Positions 1 through 8,400 of a DNA stretch of 11,316 nucleotides are shown here, one piece after another (within the stretch, counting starts at the first letter, position 1; each line of letters opens with the position of its first letter). The notes below the pieces were generated by a model, which ran no database searches, was not told where the DNA came from, and saw only the letters and a program-made list of their open reading frames with translations. The position numbers and the translations under genes are program-made. The DNA is from Gammaproteobacteria bacterium. Its GTDB lineage: Bacteria > Pseudomonadota > Gammaproteobacteria > SZUA-152. The DNA lies in assembly GCA_030617485.1 (NCBI GenBank), contig JAUWVK010000046.1, positions 1 to 11,316 on the forward strand, given 5' to 3'.

Positions 1-428
1 TCACTGACATAAGGCAGCACCCAGTACAAATTCCAGACACGACCCAGGTGAATCATCGGGAACAATCCCGCAGTCATCAACGAGAATGTGGTCATCGCCT
101 CGGCAAACCGGTATATCGGTTTACGCCAATCGGCATGGATCAAATGCAAAATCGCCGACAGTAAGGTGCCGGAGTGGCTCATGCCAATCCAGAACACAAA
201 AGCCGCAATGTACATATCCCACATATGTGGATTATTCAGATTGGCCGTACCCATACCCTCGGTGTACTGAATGTATTCCGCCAGCACAGCGCAGGCCACC
301 ATTGCAATACACACCGCCAGCGTTACCCAAAAGGCAGGGCGCGGGTTTTCCATACTCTCCAACACATCCGTGTTGATTTTGGCCCACGCAATCTGCTCGT
401 TAATATCTTTTTCAGTTACCATTGTCAT
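1..428 (-). CDS. actC: NrfD/PsrC-family integral membrane subunit, ActC/QrcD-like (3' end outside window)
   Basis: The first 142 residues are visible and the frame is still open at the left edge, so the C-terminus is missing. Family knowledge: NrfD/ActC proteins are multi-helix membrane subunits that bind quinol and dock the iron-sulfur subunit. Three hydrophobic segments are visible, near residues 33-54, 70-97 and 112-140. The stretch from WDMYIAAFVFWIG through SHSGTLLSAIL and RFAEAMT to GLFPMIHLGR strongly resembles ActC, including histidines 85 and 127 in helices. The start ATG at 426-428 is preceded by GGTGA seven bases away; a second ATG two codons in is also possible. It lies 114 bases after the ferredoxin-like gene in the same direction, so it is probably the fourth cistron of the same operon. 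The symbol is by similarity; a Qrc or other NrfD subtype is possible. The subtype would be settled by the genes past the left edge (actD, actE, actF if ACIII). Confidence 0.85.
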   Translation of the reverse strand, partial: MTMVTEKDINEQIAWAKINTDVLESMENPRPAFWVTLAVCIAMVACAVLAEYIQYTEGMGTANLNNPHMWDMYIAAFVFWIGMSHSGTLLSAILHLIHADWRKPIYRFAEAMTTFSLMTAGLFPMIHLGRVWNLYWVLPYVS

Positions 429-542
429 TCTTTATTCACCACAATAGTTATTCCACTACAATCGTTATATTCACTAACGTTATGTTTTATTTTTATGTAA
501 GTTATCTTTTGCAAACAATTGCAACAAACTTTATTTCACAAA

Positions 543-1385
543 CTAAATCTTTTCGCGTACTCGCTCCAGATACATTACCGATGGATCGACGTTGAGTTCT
601 TCGAATACCCGGTAACCACGCAAATCTTTATCCTTTTTCGCAAGCTTGGTTTTTTCATAGACACCACGTTCGACCTGATGTTTTTTCCATAGCTGGCTGA
701 CTACGCTGTCTTCATCCATGGTGTCGCCAAACACGATCGCAGATGTTGGACAAGCTTGTGCGCATGCTGTCATTACCTCGCCGTCTTGCACTTCACGATC
801 CTCCATCTTCGCCTTATCTTTGGCAGTGCGGATACGTTGGATACAAAAAGTACATTTTTCCATTACACCCTTATCTCGCACAGAAATATCCGGATTAAGC
901 TGTTGCTCCATCGGTTCAGGCCAGGAGGATTCGTAGTACGAATAAAAGTTAAAATAACGTACACGGAACGGGCAATTATTCGAACAATATCGAGAACCGA
1001 TACAGCGGTTATAAACCTGAGCATTCAACCCGTCTGGTGTGTGATAGGTAGCTGCTACCGGGCAAACAGGCTCACAAGTTGCAGAACCACAATGCTGACA
1101 CATCATAGGCAGAAAGCTCGCGCCCTGCTCTGGATAATCTTTTTCCTGCTCATCCCAGTAGCGTTCAATACGCAACCAGTGCATGGCCTGACCTTTTTCA
1201 AACCTTTCTTTGCCAACCACGGCCAGATTATTTTCTGCATAACACGCCGTAGAACACGCATTACATCCATTACAGATATCAAGATTAATTGCCATCGCCC
1301 AACGATGTTCATAATCGTGATGACCGCCTTCTTCAGCACCTTTACGGTAATCTGACCAATGATTGAGGATATTATCCAAGGACAT
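543..1385 (-). CDS. Four-cluster ferredoxin-type iron-sulfur subunit (ActB C-terminal half / QrcC-like)
   Basis: This 280-residue protein has the cysteine pattern of the electron-transfer subunits of molybdopterin-family complexes. Groups seen: Cys38/41/44/48 (CNGCNACSTAC), Cys96/99/104/108, Cys128/134/138 (in CIGSRYCSNNCP), Cys177/180 and Cys207/211. That is enough for four Fe-S clusters; one may be a 3Fe-4S cluster because the third group is one cysteine short of the usual set. The motifs AENNLAVVGKE, MHWLRIERYW and SNNCPFRVRYFNF are typical of the iron-sulfur half of ActB. No signal peptide is seen, so it is probably carried out with the Tat-signal-bearing partner encoded just upstream (inference from the family). 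The start is firm: GGAGGG at 1395-1400, inside the end of the preceding gene, sits nine bases from the ATG, and only two bases separate the genes, which suggests translational coupling. In most ACIII operons this domain is fused to the molybdopterin-like domain; here it is separate. Confidence 0.9.
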   Translation of the reverse strand: MSLDNILNHWSDYRKGAEEGGHHDYEHRWAMAINLDICNGCNACSTACYAENNLAVVGKERFEKGQAMHWLRIERYWDEQEKDYPEQGASFLPMMCQHCGSATCEPVCPVAATYHTPDGLNAQVYNRCIGSRYCSNNCPFRVRYFNFYSYYESSWPEPMEQQLNPDISVRDKGVMEKCTFCIQRIRTAKDKAKMEDREVQDGEVMTACAQACPTSAIVFGDTMDEDSVVSQLWKKHQVERGVYEKTKLAKKDKDLRGYRVFEELNVDPSVMYLERVREKI

Positions 1386-1387
1386 AA

Positions 1388-3607
1388 TTATGATCCCTCC
1401 GTACGACGAAGCTGCTCAACCGGTATGGTCGCCACCAACTTACGTCCTGCCTGACTATCACCGGAACCCGTTCCCATGCGTACAATAGACAATGAGTCCG
1501 CCGGACCTACACTCTTCACAGTGACACGCGTGCTATACATGGCCAGCTCACCGGTTTTGTTATCTGTGGTTGCATCCAGAATTTGCAGAGGATTTACGCC
1601 CAGACCCTTGGCATAACGCCCGTGGGCTTCATGACCCTGGCCCAGCGGTACTGCCACTGCATCCATATGCATACTTTTCAGTAACACCACGCGCATTGTG
1701 ATAGAACCCTGTGCAGAACTCACTTCCACTAATTCAAGATTGCCAATACCCAGTTTTTCAGCAGTGCTCGGATGCATCTCCGCCCAGGAATCCCAAACCA
1801 CTTTACTGATCTGATCCGGTGCTTCCTGTAACCAGGGAAGGTTGGCGTGACGGCCATCGTATAAACCCAGGCGTGGAGATGGTACTAATGTTAAGCCATC
1901 GGCATTTGCACTTTCGCTAACCGGGTCTGCAAATGAAACGACCGTTGACTTCAACTTGCCACCTGAGGAAGCGACATCAATCACTCCCTTCTGCAAGGTA
2001 TTGTTCCAGAATTCATTATTGTTGGTCGTATTATTCTTTACGGCTGCTGGCATTGCCGCAAAAGCATTACGCAAATAAGCATAATAATCTTCGAACTTGC
2101 CATACTCATCGTTGTTACGCTGCTTGAGCAGACTCAACAAAATATCGCCCAATCCTTTGGAGTCTTCATATAATTTTTCCATCAACGGTTGCTGCACGTG
2201 AATGGCGCTGTTCTCTGACTGCTGCATCGGAACTTGCGTACCCCAATCTTCCAGGTAGGAGGCCACCGGCAATACAAGATCAGCAACTTCGGTAGTCTCA
2301 TCCATGAACTGTGAAATCGCTACCTTGAAACCAACTTTATTCATGGCTTCATTCAGCTCTAATGCCTTTGGCGCGCTATAAACAGGATTGCTACCGTAAA
2401 AAACAACTGCGTCTAATTTTTCGGCTTTAGCCGCTTCCGCAAATGCTAACAGGTCGGCTGTACCACCCTGTTTTGCCATTAATTGCGGGAATGGGAACTG
2501 ACCTGATGATTCGATGGTTTTGCCCACATTACCCAGAATATGGTTGAGCATCATCACGGCAGCAACTGATGAATAACCATGCGCATGGCCTTCAACAGAT
2601 GGCCCCGCCAACACCAGGCTTGGTGAGCGCTCAGTTAATAACTGAGTTACACGCTGGATACGATGGCCCGCTACATCAGTGATCTTTGCCACTTTAGCAA
2701 TATCATATTCGTCGATTAGCTTGCGCACACCATTTGGAATACCGGCATCACTAACCTTAATTTTGTTTAACAACAAATTCGCCATGCCAAGAGCAAGAAC
2801 ACCTTCAGTACCCGGCTTAATCGGCAACCAAAGATCTGCACTACCACCAGTCAACGACATCTTGGATTCAATCTGCACTAACAAACCGCGCTCTTTCTTG
2901 GTGCGGAACTTTGCATACTGACCTGCATAATGAACAGGAGACAAACTCGCGCCCATAAAATCAGCGCCAAATGACACTACCATTGCAGCCTTATCAATAC
3001 GCACTCGAGGATTCGCTTCGCCAAACATGTCACGATTAACTGCCTGCGAAACAGAGTTGTTTACCACTTCATGCACATAATGTTGTTTGGAACCCATGGC
3101 ATCCAGATGATTGGAAACCAGCGCTGACTGATGACCACTTATAGTGCCGGTGAACCAGGCAAAACGGTCGCCACTTACAGCGCCCAGCTTTTCCTGCAAC
3201 AGGGCCATTGCATTGTCCCAGCTTGTTTCAGTCAAAGTATCGCCATTGCGAATCATTGGCTTGGTTACACGATCAGGACTGTAATGCCCCTGCACACCAG
3301 CTTGCCCCATCATGCAGATTTTACCGTTGTTTAACGAGGCTTCCGGGTTACCTTCCAGCTTTAATACGCGACCTTCGCGGACTCGGCCATGAATGGCACA
3401 ACCTGCCGAACACTGGGTGCACGTTGAGGCATACCAGACACCTACACCAGGTATTACGTATTCTTCCGGCATCAGGTAGGAAACAACTTCTTCTTTACCT
3501 TCTTCCAGCGTTATCGTGGTGGGAAGATCGCAACCAGTCAATGCTGCGCCAGCGCCACCCCAACCCATCGTTTTTAAAAAGTTTCTACGGTTCATCGTTC
3601 CACTCAT
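1388..3607 (-). CDS. Tat-exported molybdopterin-oxidoreductase-family subunit (ActB N-terminal half / QrcB-like)
   Basis: The frame is open from 3703, but the upstream part overlaps the cytochrome gene and does not look like a leader. I place the start at the ATG at 3605-3607, giving 739 residues; the ATG at 3593-3595 is the alternative. From there the N-terminus reads as a Tat signal (RRNFLKTMG) followed by a lipobox, Leu-Thr-Gly-Cys26, predicting an exported lipid-anchored protein. Cys63/66/70/98 form the CxxCxxxC...C cluster-binding motif of the molybdopterin oxidoreductase family. The segment AAMVVSFGADFMGASLSPVHYAGQYAKFR matches the ActB/QrcB branch in pattern, and the C-terminus has a dinucleotide-binding-like domain. 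Known of that branch: members characterised so far lack the molybdenum cofactor and act structurally or in electron transfer, so an enzymatic substrate should not be assumed. The gene lies 58 bases after the cytochrome gene and two bases before the ferredoxin gene. Confidence 0.88.
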   Translation of the reverse strand: MSGTMNRRNFLKTMGWGGAGAALTGCDLPTTITLEEGKEEVVSYLMPEEYVIPGVGVWYASTCTQCSAGCAIHGRVREGRVLKLEGNPEASLNNGKICMMGQAGVQGHYSPDRVTKPMIRNGDTLTETSWDNAMALLQEKLGAVSGDRFAWFTGTISGHQSALVSNHLDAMGSKQHYVHEVVNNSVSQAVNRDMFGEANPRVRIDKAAMVVSFGADFMGASLSPVHYAGQYAKFRTKKERGLLVQIESKMSLTGGSADLWLPIKPGTEGVLALGMANLLLNKIKVSDAGIPNGVRKLIDEYDIAKVAKITDVAGHRIQRVTQLLTERSPSLVLAGPSVEGHAHGYSSVAAVMMLNHILGNVGKTIESSGQFPFPQLMAKQGGTADLLAFAEAAKAEKLDAVVFYGSNPVYSAPKALELNEAMNKVGFKVAISQFMDETTEVADLVLPVASYLEDWGTQVPMQQSENSAIHVQQPLMEKLYEDSKGLGDILLSLLKQRNNDEYGKFEDYYAYLRNAFAAMPAAVKNNTTNNNEFWNNTLQKGVIDVASSGGKLKSTVVSFADPVSESANADGLTLVPSPRLGLYDGRHANLPWLQEAPDQISKVVWDSWAEMHPSTAEKLGIGNLELVEVSSAQGSITMRVVLLKSMHMDAVAVPLGQGHEAHGRYAKGLGVNPLQILDATTDNKTGELAMYSTRVTVKSVGPADSLSIVRMGTGSGDSQAGRKLVATIPVEQLRRTEGS

Positions 3608-3665
3608 AGTTAATTCGCTCTTTAATCTTTTATATCCCGAATCTTGACGAAATACAGCTTGTCTT

Positions 3666-4280
3666 TTACTTATGGCATTTCCAACAATCGCCCGGCGCAC
3701 CAAGCTCTTTGTTTGCTATATGACAACCAACACAAAAGCCCATATTCAATGGTTTCACTTTTTTCGCCACGGTCATATTTTCCAGCTCGCCATGACAAAA
3801 CGCGCAGACTTCTTTTACATTTTCCACAGGGAAGTCGCGATCAAAAACCAGCTTTTTCAAATGCCTCTCGTGTGTGAAATGCACAAAATCCGGAAGGTCA
3901 TGCACTTTTTTCCAGGGCGGCGGGGTTTTATTTGTCCAATACTCTGTTAGTTTTTTGATGCGGGGTTTATCGGTGGCAATGACCTTATGACACCCCATGC
4001 ATTTACTGGTTGGCGGGATACCGGCCACTTTGCTGCGGCGCGCATAGGTATGGCAGTACATGCAGTTAATGCCATTGTCTTTTACATGTATGTTATGCGG
4101 AAATTCGATGGGTTGAACAACATCTTCACCCTCGTGGGTGCCTACAGGTGCATTCACATCGTATTTTGTAGCAATTGCTGCCGGCGCCAGCAACAACGCT
4201 ACCACGCCGAACACCCATGCAAGCACGAAACCTTTACGATGTTGCACATTCAGATTAGCGGAACGGTTTTTTGCTGCCAT
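3666..4280 (-). CDS. actA: Membrane-anchored pentaheme cytochrome c (ActA/QrcA-like, cytochrome c7/c3-like)
   Basis: The 204-residue protein has exactly five CXXCH heme c sites at residues 73-77, 94-98, 159-163, 183-187 and 199-203, the last four residues before the C-terminus. A single hydrophobic segment at about 18-37 follows a basic N-terminus, so it is a signal anchor or a signal peptide cleaved near APAAIA; the hemes lie in the periplasm. Extra histidines (62, 65, 134, 137, 140), notably in FVHFTHERHLK, are candidate distal ligands. Family knowledge: ActA of ACIII is pentaheme and QrcA is hexaheme, so the count favours an ACIII-type complex. It is the first gene of the minus-strand operon. 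The start has GAGGG five bases upstream. The symbol is by similarity. A role passing electrons between the complex and soluble cytochromes or an oxidase is inference. Confidence 0.87.
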   Translation of the reverse strand: MAAKNRSANLNVQHRKGFVLAWVFGVVALLLAPAAIATKYDVNAPVGTHEGEDVVQPIEFPHNIHVKDNGINCMYCHTYARRSKVAGIPPTSKCMGCHKVIATDKPRIKKLTEYWTNKTPPPWKKVHDLPDFVHFTHERHLKKLVFDRDFPVENVKEVCAFCHGELENMTVAKKVKPLNMGFCVGCHIANKELGAPGDCWKCHK

Positions 4281-4386
4281 TTCTACCCTCGATACACTTA
4301 TATTATTATTCGTAATGCTGCCGAGTTGTATCGTTGCTATTCATTGCAACCAACTTACAGCAACCATGACAAAAAAATATCGGCCC

Positions 4387-4406
4387 TGTCAGCCAACGTT
4401 CTGACA
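4387..4406. promoter_or_regulatory. Inverted repeat upstream of the respiratory operon, possible operator
   Basis: TGTCAG at 4387-4392 and CTGACA at 4401-4406 are perfect inverted arms around an eight-base centre that contains AACGTT. It lies about 110 bases upstream of the cytochrome start, a position suited to a regulator site. The arms are short, so chance is possible. Confidence 0.3.
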
Positions 4407-4651
4407 AGGTACGGTATTAACACGTCATTTGATTTTTTTTGGCTTCCGCCGAATCAAGCCAGCCGAAGCAGCTCGTTCTCCCTTAATTATTCTTCCAGGT
4501 AGTTTTTTCTACCCTGTTATATTTATTATCGATTACTGCCAGACTACTACGACTGATATCAGCTGTCGCCTGGCAATTGCTCTCCCCTAAGAGCCGGACA
4601 AAACTCCGCCAAATCCTGTTTGTATCCGTTTGCCTATATAAGAATATTATT

Positions 4652-4684
4652 ATAAATCTAAATAATAACTACTATTAGATTTAT
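4652..4684. repeat. Perfect 10-bp inverted repeat with 13-base spacer
   Basis: ATAAATCTAA at 4652-4661 is matched exactly by its reverse complement TTAGATTTAT at 4675-4684. The arms are AT-rich and lie between two minus-strand genes, far from either start. They could be a regulator site or a weak RNA hairpin. There is no adjacent T tract, so it is not a simple terminator. Confidence 0.5.
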
Positions 4685-4814
4685 CTATGGCTGCTGATGC
4701 TAGACCAATCCCATCTAATGTGTCAACGAAATTTGAACAGAAATACTCAAGATTTGTTTCGCATGAAAATCACTGCGTTTATGATGGTGCGATCACAATG
4801 GAAACGGTGGGTTT

Positions 4815-4860
4815 GCGCTCCCTTTTAGTGCGAAAAGATAGCGCTTAGTGCAAAAAGTTA
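4815..4860. repeat. Hairpin overlapping a 20-base-period tandem repeat downstream of the uspA-like gene
   Basis: GCGCT at 4815-4819 pairs with AGCGC at 4840-4844, and CTTTT at 4822-4826 pairs with AAAAG at 4833-4837, giving a two-part stem with a two-by-two internal loop and a six-base loop. Overlapping it, TTAGTGCGAAAAGATA (4825-4840) recurs 20 bases later as TTAGTGCAAAAAGTTA (4845-4860), 14 of 16 bases identical, about two helical turns apart. It lies 70-100 bases past the uspA-like stop on the minus strand, so it could be a 3' transcript structure or a double protein-binding site. Confidence 0.4.
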
Positions 4861-4914
4861 GTACGGGTTTTTTAGAAATACGAAAACAATAAGAAATAAT
4901 TTAAAAATACATCC

Positions 4915-5352
4915 TCAAGTGCCTATGCGGACCGCCAATACATCACAGGGTGCATTATGCAAAACGGCGTTCGCAGTAGAACCCAGCAAACGAGAAAAAC
5001 CATGCCTGCCATGCTGTCCTATGACGATCAGATCCACTTTCCCGGCTTTAGTGAATTCAAGGATTTCCGCCTTGGTGGAACCAGAAACAACATTTTCAGA
5101 AATTTGCTCCAGATCTAAATGAGACACCAACAATGCAACCGCTTTTTTTGATTGTTCGACGAGCTGATCTTCAATTTCCTGCTGCTGGGGAAGCACCAGT
5201 TCATTAGCGAGATCGATAGGAATATATTCAACAACATGTAACAGACTAAGTTTCGCGCCATATTGCCTGGCTAACTCCACCGCTCGTGAAGCCACCGCCA
5301 GATTTTCTCCGCCCAAATCAACGGCGCATAATACATGCTGATAACCGCTCAT
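4915..5352 (-). CDS. uspA: Universal stress protein, UspA family
   Basis: This is a 145-residue single-domain Usp, the usual length, predicted soluble and cytoplasmic. The N-terminal strand HVLCAVDLG carries the conserved Asp12, and the C-terminal part runs VDLIVIGQHGRHGFSRLLGSTANAV, the glycine-rich nucleotide-site region (Gly112, Gly115, Gly124-Ser125). The first-to-second glycine spacing fits the ATP-binding consensus GxxG; the following gap is one residue shorter than the common nine, so ATP binding is likely but not assured. The ending VLHNAPCDVLAVRI is like UspA of Pseudomonas and relatives. Family members help survival under starvation and respiratory or oxidative stress; the exact role is not inferable. 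The start is well supported by AAGGAG seven bases upstream. It follows the large membrane gene by 91 bases in the same direction and may be co-transcribed, although a 12-bp palindrome lies between them. Confidence 0.93.
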   Translation of the reverse strand: MSGYQHVLCAVDLGGENLAVASRAVELARQYGAKLSLLHVVEYIPIDLANELVLPQQQEIEDQLVEQSKKAVALLVSHLDLEQISENVVSGSTKAEILEFTKAGKVDLIVIGQHGRHGFSRLLGSTANAVLHNAPCDVLAVRIGT

Positions 5353-5393
5353 GCCTTCTCTCCTTTAGCTGCATACACTGAGTGCCACGTACA

Positions 5394-5405
5394 CCGAGAT
5401 CTCGG
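5394..5405. repeat. Perfect 12-bp palindrome CCGAGATCTCGG upstream of uspA-like gene
   Basis: CCGAGATCTCGG is perfectly self-complementary and lies 42 bases upstream of the uspA-like ATG. Flanking TGAGT (5379-5383) and ACTCA (5408-5412) are a further complementary pair. No T tract follows on the minus strand, so an operator or leader hairpin is more likely than an intrinsic terminator. Confidence 0.5.
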
Positions 5406-5443
5406 AGACTCACAACAAAAAGTGCCTGTTATTAGGAGTATAG

Positions 5444-8400
5444 CTAAGCAGGCTGATCCTGGGCGTTTTCATGGGGCTTATTTACTTTGGCGCGCAATAC
5501 TTTAGCTCGCAATAACTGGAGATTGTAGTCTTCTTCCGGATGGTAAATATCTAGCTGCTTTAACAAGTGCTGCGCTCTTGCCTGATCACCCTCATCAATT
5601 GCTTCTTCTATTAATACCTTTAGCCTATTTACCTGTTTGTTGACACGCTTAACGATTAATCGGGCCACTTTATCCAGTTGTATCTGATCATGGATAGCAG
5701 AGTAATACCCGGCCAAAGCCCGTAGTTGCGGTAATGCCGGTGAAACACGCTGCACCAGAGCATCCAACTGAGTACCCGCTCCTTTGGGATTAGTTCGCGC
5801 CAACGCGGTAAGCTGCCATAGTCTTTCCGCATCCACCTGCGGATCAATAGCTGCAAGTTCATCAAATCTTTCTGCTTCAAACAGTAATCGTGCGGTTAAT
5901 GTTTTCTTCATATTATCTGACGACAGCCTCGCCACTACTGCCTCAGCATCTTTGTGATACCCCCGGTTTGCTAGCAGCAAAGCCTGCTGAACGTGAGTAC
6001 GATCCGGCCACTCTTCATGTTCGGCATAAAAATTCTGGGCAGCGTCAAAATCAAAACGATGCCAAAGTTTTTCGTAAAGAATGCCGCGCGACAATTTTGG
6101 AGAAAGTTCACTCAACTGGTCAGCAGAATACTGAGCAATATCCTCATCGTTCCATTCTGAAAGATAGTAGGTGCCCAGATGGTAAATCCGGTTTACTCGC
6201 TCACTGGATGTAAAATAGGGGCTGACATCAAAAGAATAATTTTTTCTCAAAAATGTGTAAGGGTTTTCTTCTGGCGGCGGATCTTTATCGATAGCCGATA
6301 ACCGCACCTCGGACAAAATATTGGTATCGGTATTAGCAGGCACACCTTTTGATGCAGCCAACGCCTCGTCACGCGACAAGGCGAAATACCACAACAGATC
6401 TCTGGCAAAATAAATCTCATGGAAATTCAATGCCGCCTTGATTTTCGGTTCATCCAGGCGCTTCTGAATCCGTGCATAATCAAACACAACCGGCGACACA
6501 GAGCCATACATAATGAAATCCCCCGTATCCAGATTAGCGAACGTCATGCCATGGGGAAACACTTCATAAAAAGCACGCAGCAATGATTTCAGCGTGGTCG
6601 CATCCATATGAAACAAATTGACCCATTGCCCATATACGCCACCCTCATTCAACCGAGACTTCACTAACGTAAAGAAGTTTTTGGTGAATACGTTTGAGGC
6701 TCGAGCCAACCAGGGATGCGATGGTTGCGCGGCAATAATGTCGTACTTGTTATCTTCAACCAGCAAGGTATTGCGCGCATCATTAAAACTAAGTGTTACA
6801 CGCGGATCCTGCAACGCAGGAATATCACCACCCAGGATAGTCCTGCCCGCTTCTACCACAGCCGGCTCCAGCTCAACCACTCTGATGGACTCAAGTTTCG
6901 TGAATGTTAATGCCTTGGTGGTAATGCCACCGCCAAACCCCACCACAAAAGCTGATTTTGGATTTTCATGCAGCATGTAAGGCATCAGGCCCAGCAGGCT
7001 TTCGACCAACAACACATTATTTTCATCTTCAAGGTCGATAAAGGATTCATTAAGGCCATTATTTTGCAGTTTTACGTGGCGACCATCATGCGTCACCATG
7101 CTGATAACCCCCGCCTTGCCTTCTTTTAGAAACAAATATTCTGGCTCCTTGCCAGCATAAGATTCGCTATCGTATTGAACCGAACTGATCAAATCTTTGT
7201 AGTTTAAATGCGGCAAGACCCAGCTTCCTGCCAGCGCAACCATAGCAAAACTGACCACTGCTACCTGCGGCACACGACCGGATAAAGCAGGCAAAAACAT
7301 GAACGGCAAAACCAGTAACACCATCGCCATAGACGTCAGCAACACATCCGTACCAAAATCCGGAATAATCCAGAACCCGGCCATAAGAGAACCAAAAATA
7401 CTGGCAACCGTGTTTACCGCATAGGCCTTGCCAATACGTGAACGCACCCCCTGCAGGTTGCCACAATAGAGCCGCAGGTTAAGTGGAAACAATGCACCAA
7501 AAATAAAGGTTGGCGGGAAAATCAGCATAAAGACAAAGGCATACTTCACCATTAACGAAACGCCCACCGGCACTGGAAAATGGTTTACCGCCTGATAAAC
7601 GGGTGGAATCCAGGTCAGACCAGCGCGAGTTAGTAGCAGGAGGGCGCCCAGCAACACCAGACCAAAAGACATCCACAGTTCGGGACGTCGCATGCGCTCC
7701 AAATGAGATTTGATTGCCCATGAGCCTGCAGCAATACCAATCAGGAAAATAGTCAGGATGGCAGCAAAACCATAAATGGTCGTACCGGTAAAAATGGATA
7801 AATATTTGGTCCACCCCACCTCGGTAGCAATTGCTACCAGGCCGGTTGCAAATAACACGATTAACGCTCGGCCACGCAAGGGGGCTTCATCGCTAATAGC
7901 ATTTGAAACAGGAGATGATGAAACCTTTGCACCTTCTTCTACCGCTACTGGTTCAGACTCTTCAATAGGAGATAACTTAATTTTACTATTAAGGTAAAAG
8001 CCCAACACCACAATCAACAGGTTAAAACTAAAGGCGATGTAAATCGCACCATCCAGCCCCCAGTTCGGTACAAAAAAGAAACCTGCCAGTGCTGCACCCA
8101 AAACCGCTCCAGCAGTATTTAGTGAATACAACTGACTGACTCTCAAACCCACTTCATCCTGACGACGAATCAGAATTGATGCCATCACTGGGAAAGTAGC
8201 TCCCATGCATACGGTAGGAATAAGCAGAAGTACTACGGTTACCGCAAACTTCATAGGGATGGTCGCGCCCAACGCCGGCGTCGCCGCCATAATGGCGTCA
8301 AGATTCAGCAATATTGGTAATAGAATCAGGCCAGCCAGGCCAATGATAATTTCCAGAACAATATAAGGCTTAAGGCTGTTAATTCGATTGCGAGTGATGC

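Larger units (their letters stand above)
4281..4914. other. 634-base intergenic region between the respiratory operon and uspA-like gene
   Basis: This AT-rich spacer must contain the promoter of the respiratory operon on the minus strand and the end of the uspA-like transcript. I see no RNA gene and no convincing protein gene. It holds several dyads, entered separately. It also holds alternative pairings of a GTTGC at 4333-4337 with GCAAC at 4346-4350 or 4360-4364, in what would be the leader of the cytochrome gene. I cannot assign a consensus -35/-10 pair with confidence. No FNR-type TTGATN4ATCAA site is visible. Confidence 0.6.

Noticed and set aside
718..1355. Plus-strand frames opposite the ferredoxin-like gene
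   Set aside because: They mirror a strongly supported minus-strand gene with intact cysteine motifs and have no ribosome sites or recognisable domains.
3608..3703. Upstream 32-codon extension of the molybdopterin-family gene
   Set aside because: It overlaps the cytochrome gene's 3' end and would bury the Tat signal 32-36 residues inside the protein; the ATG at 3605-3607 gives a normal exported N-terminus.
4430..4473. Hairpin next to an eight-T run (GATTTTTTTTGGCTT...AAGCC) as a terminator
   Set aside because: The T run lies before the stem on the plus strand and reads as A on the minus strand, so neither direction gives a stem followed by T; no gene end is nearby.
4687..4848. A 53-codon plus-strand ORF (ATG to TAG) in the spacer between uspA and the cytochrome gene
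   Set aside because: It has no Shine-Dalgarno, no recognisable domain and an unremarkable length for chance in AT-rich DNA, and its end overlaps a hairpin. Left as a possible small ORF only if conservation is shown.
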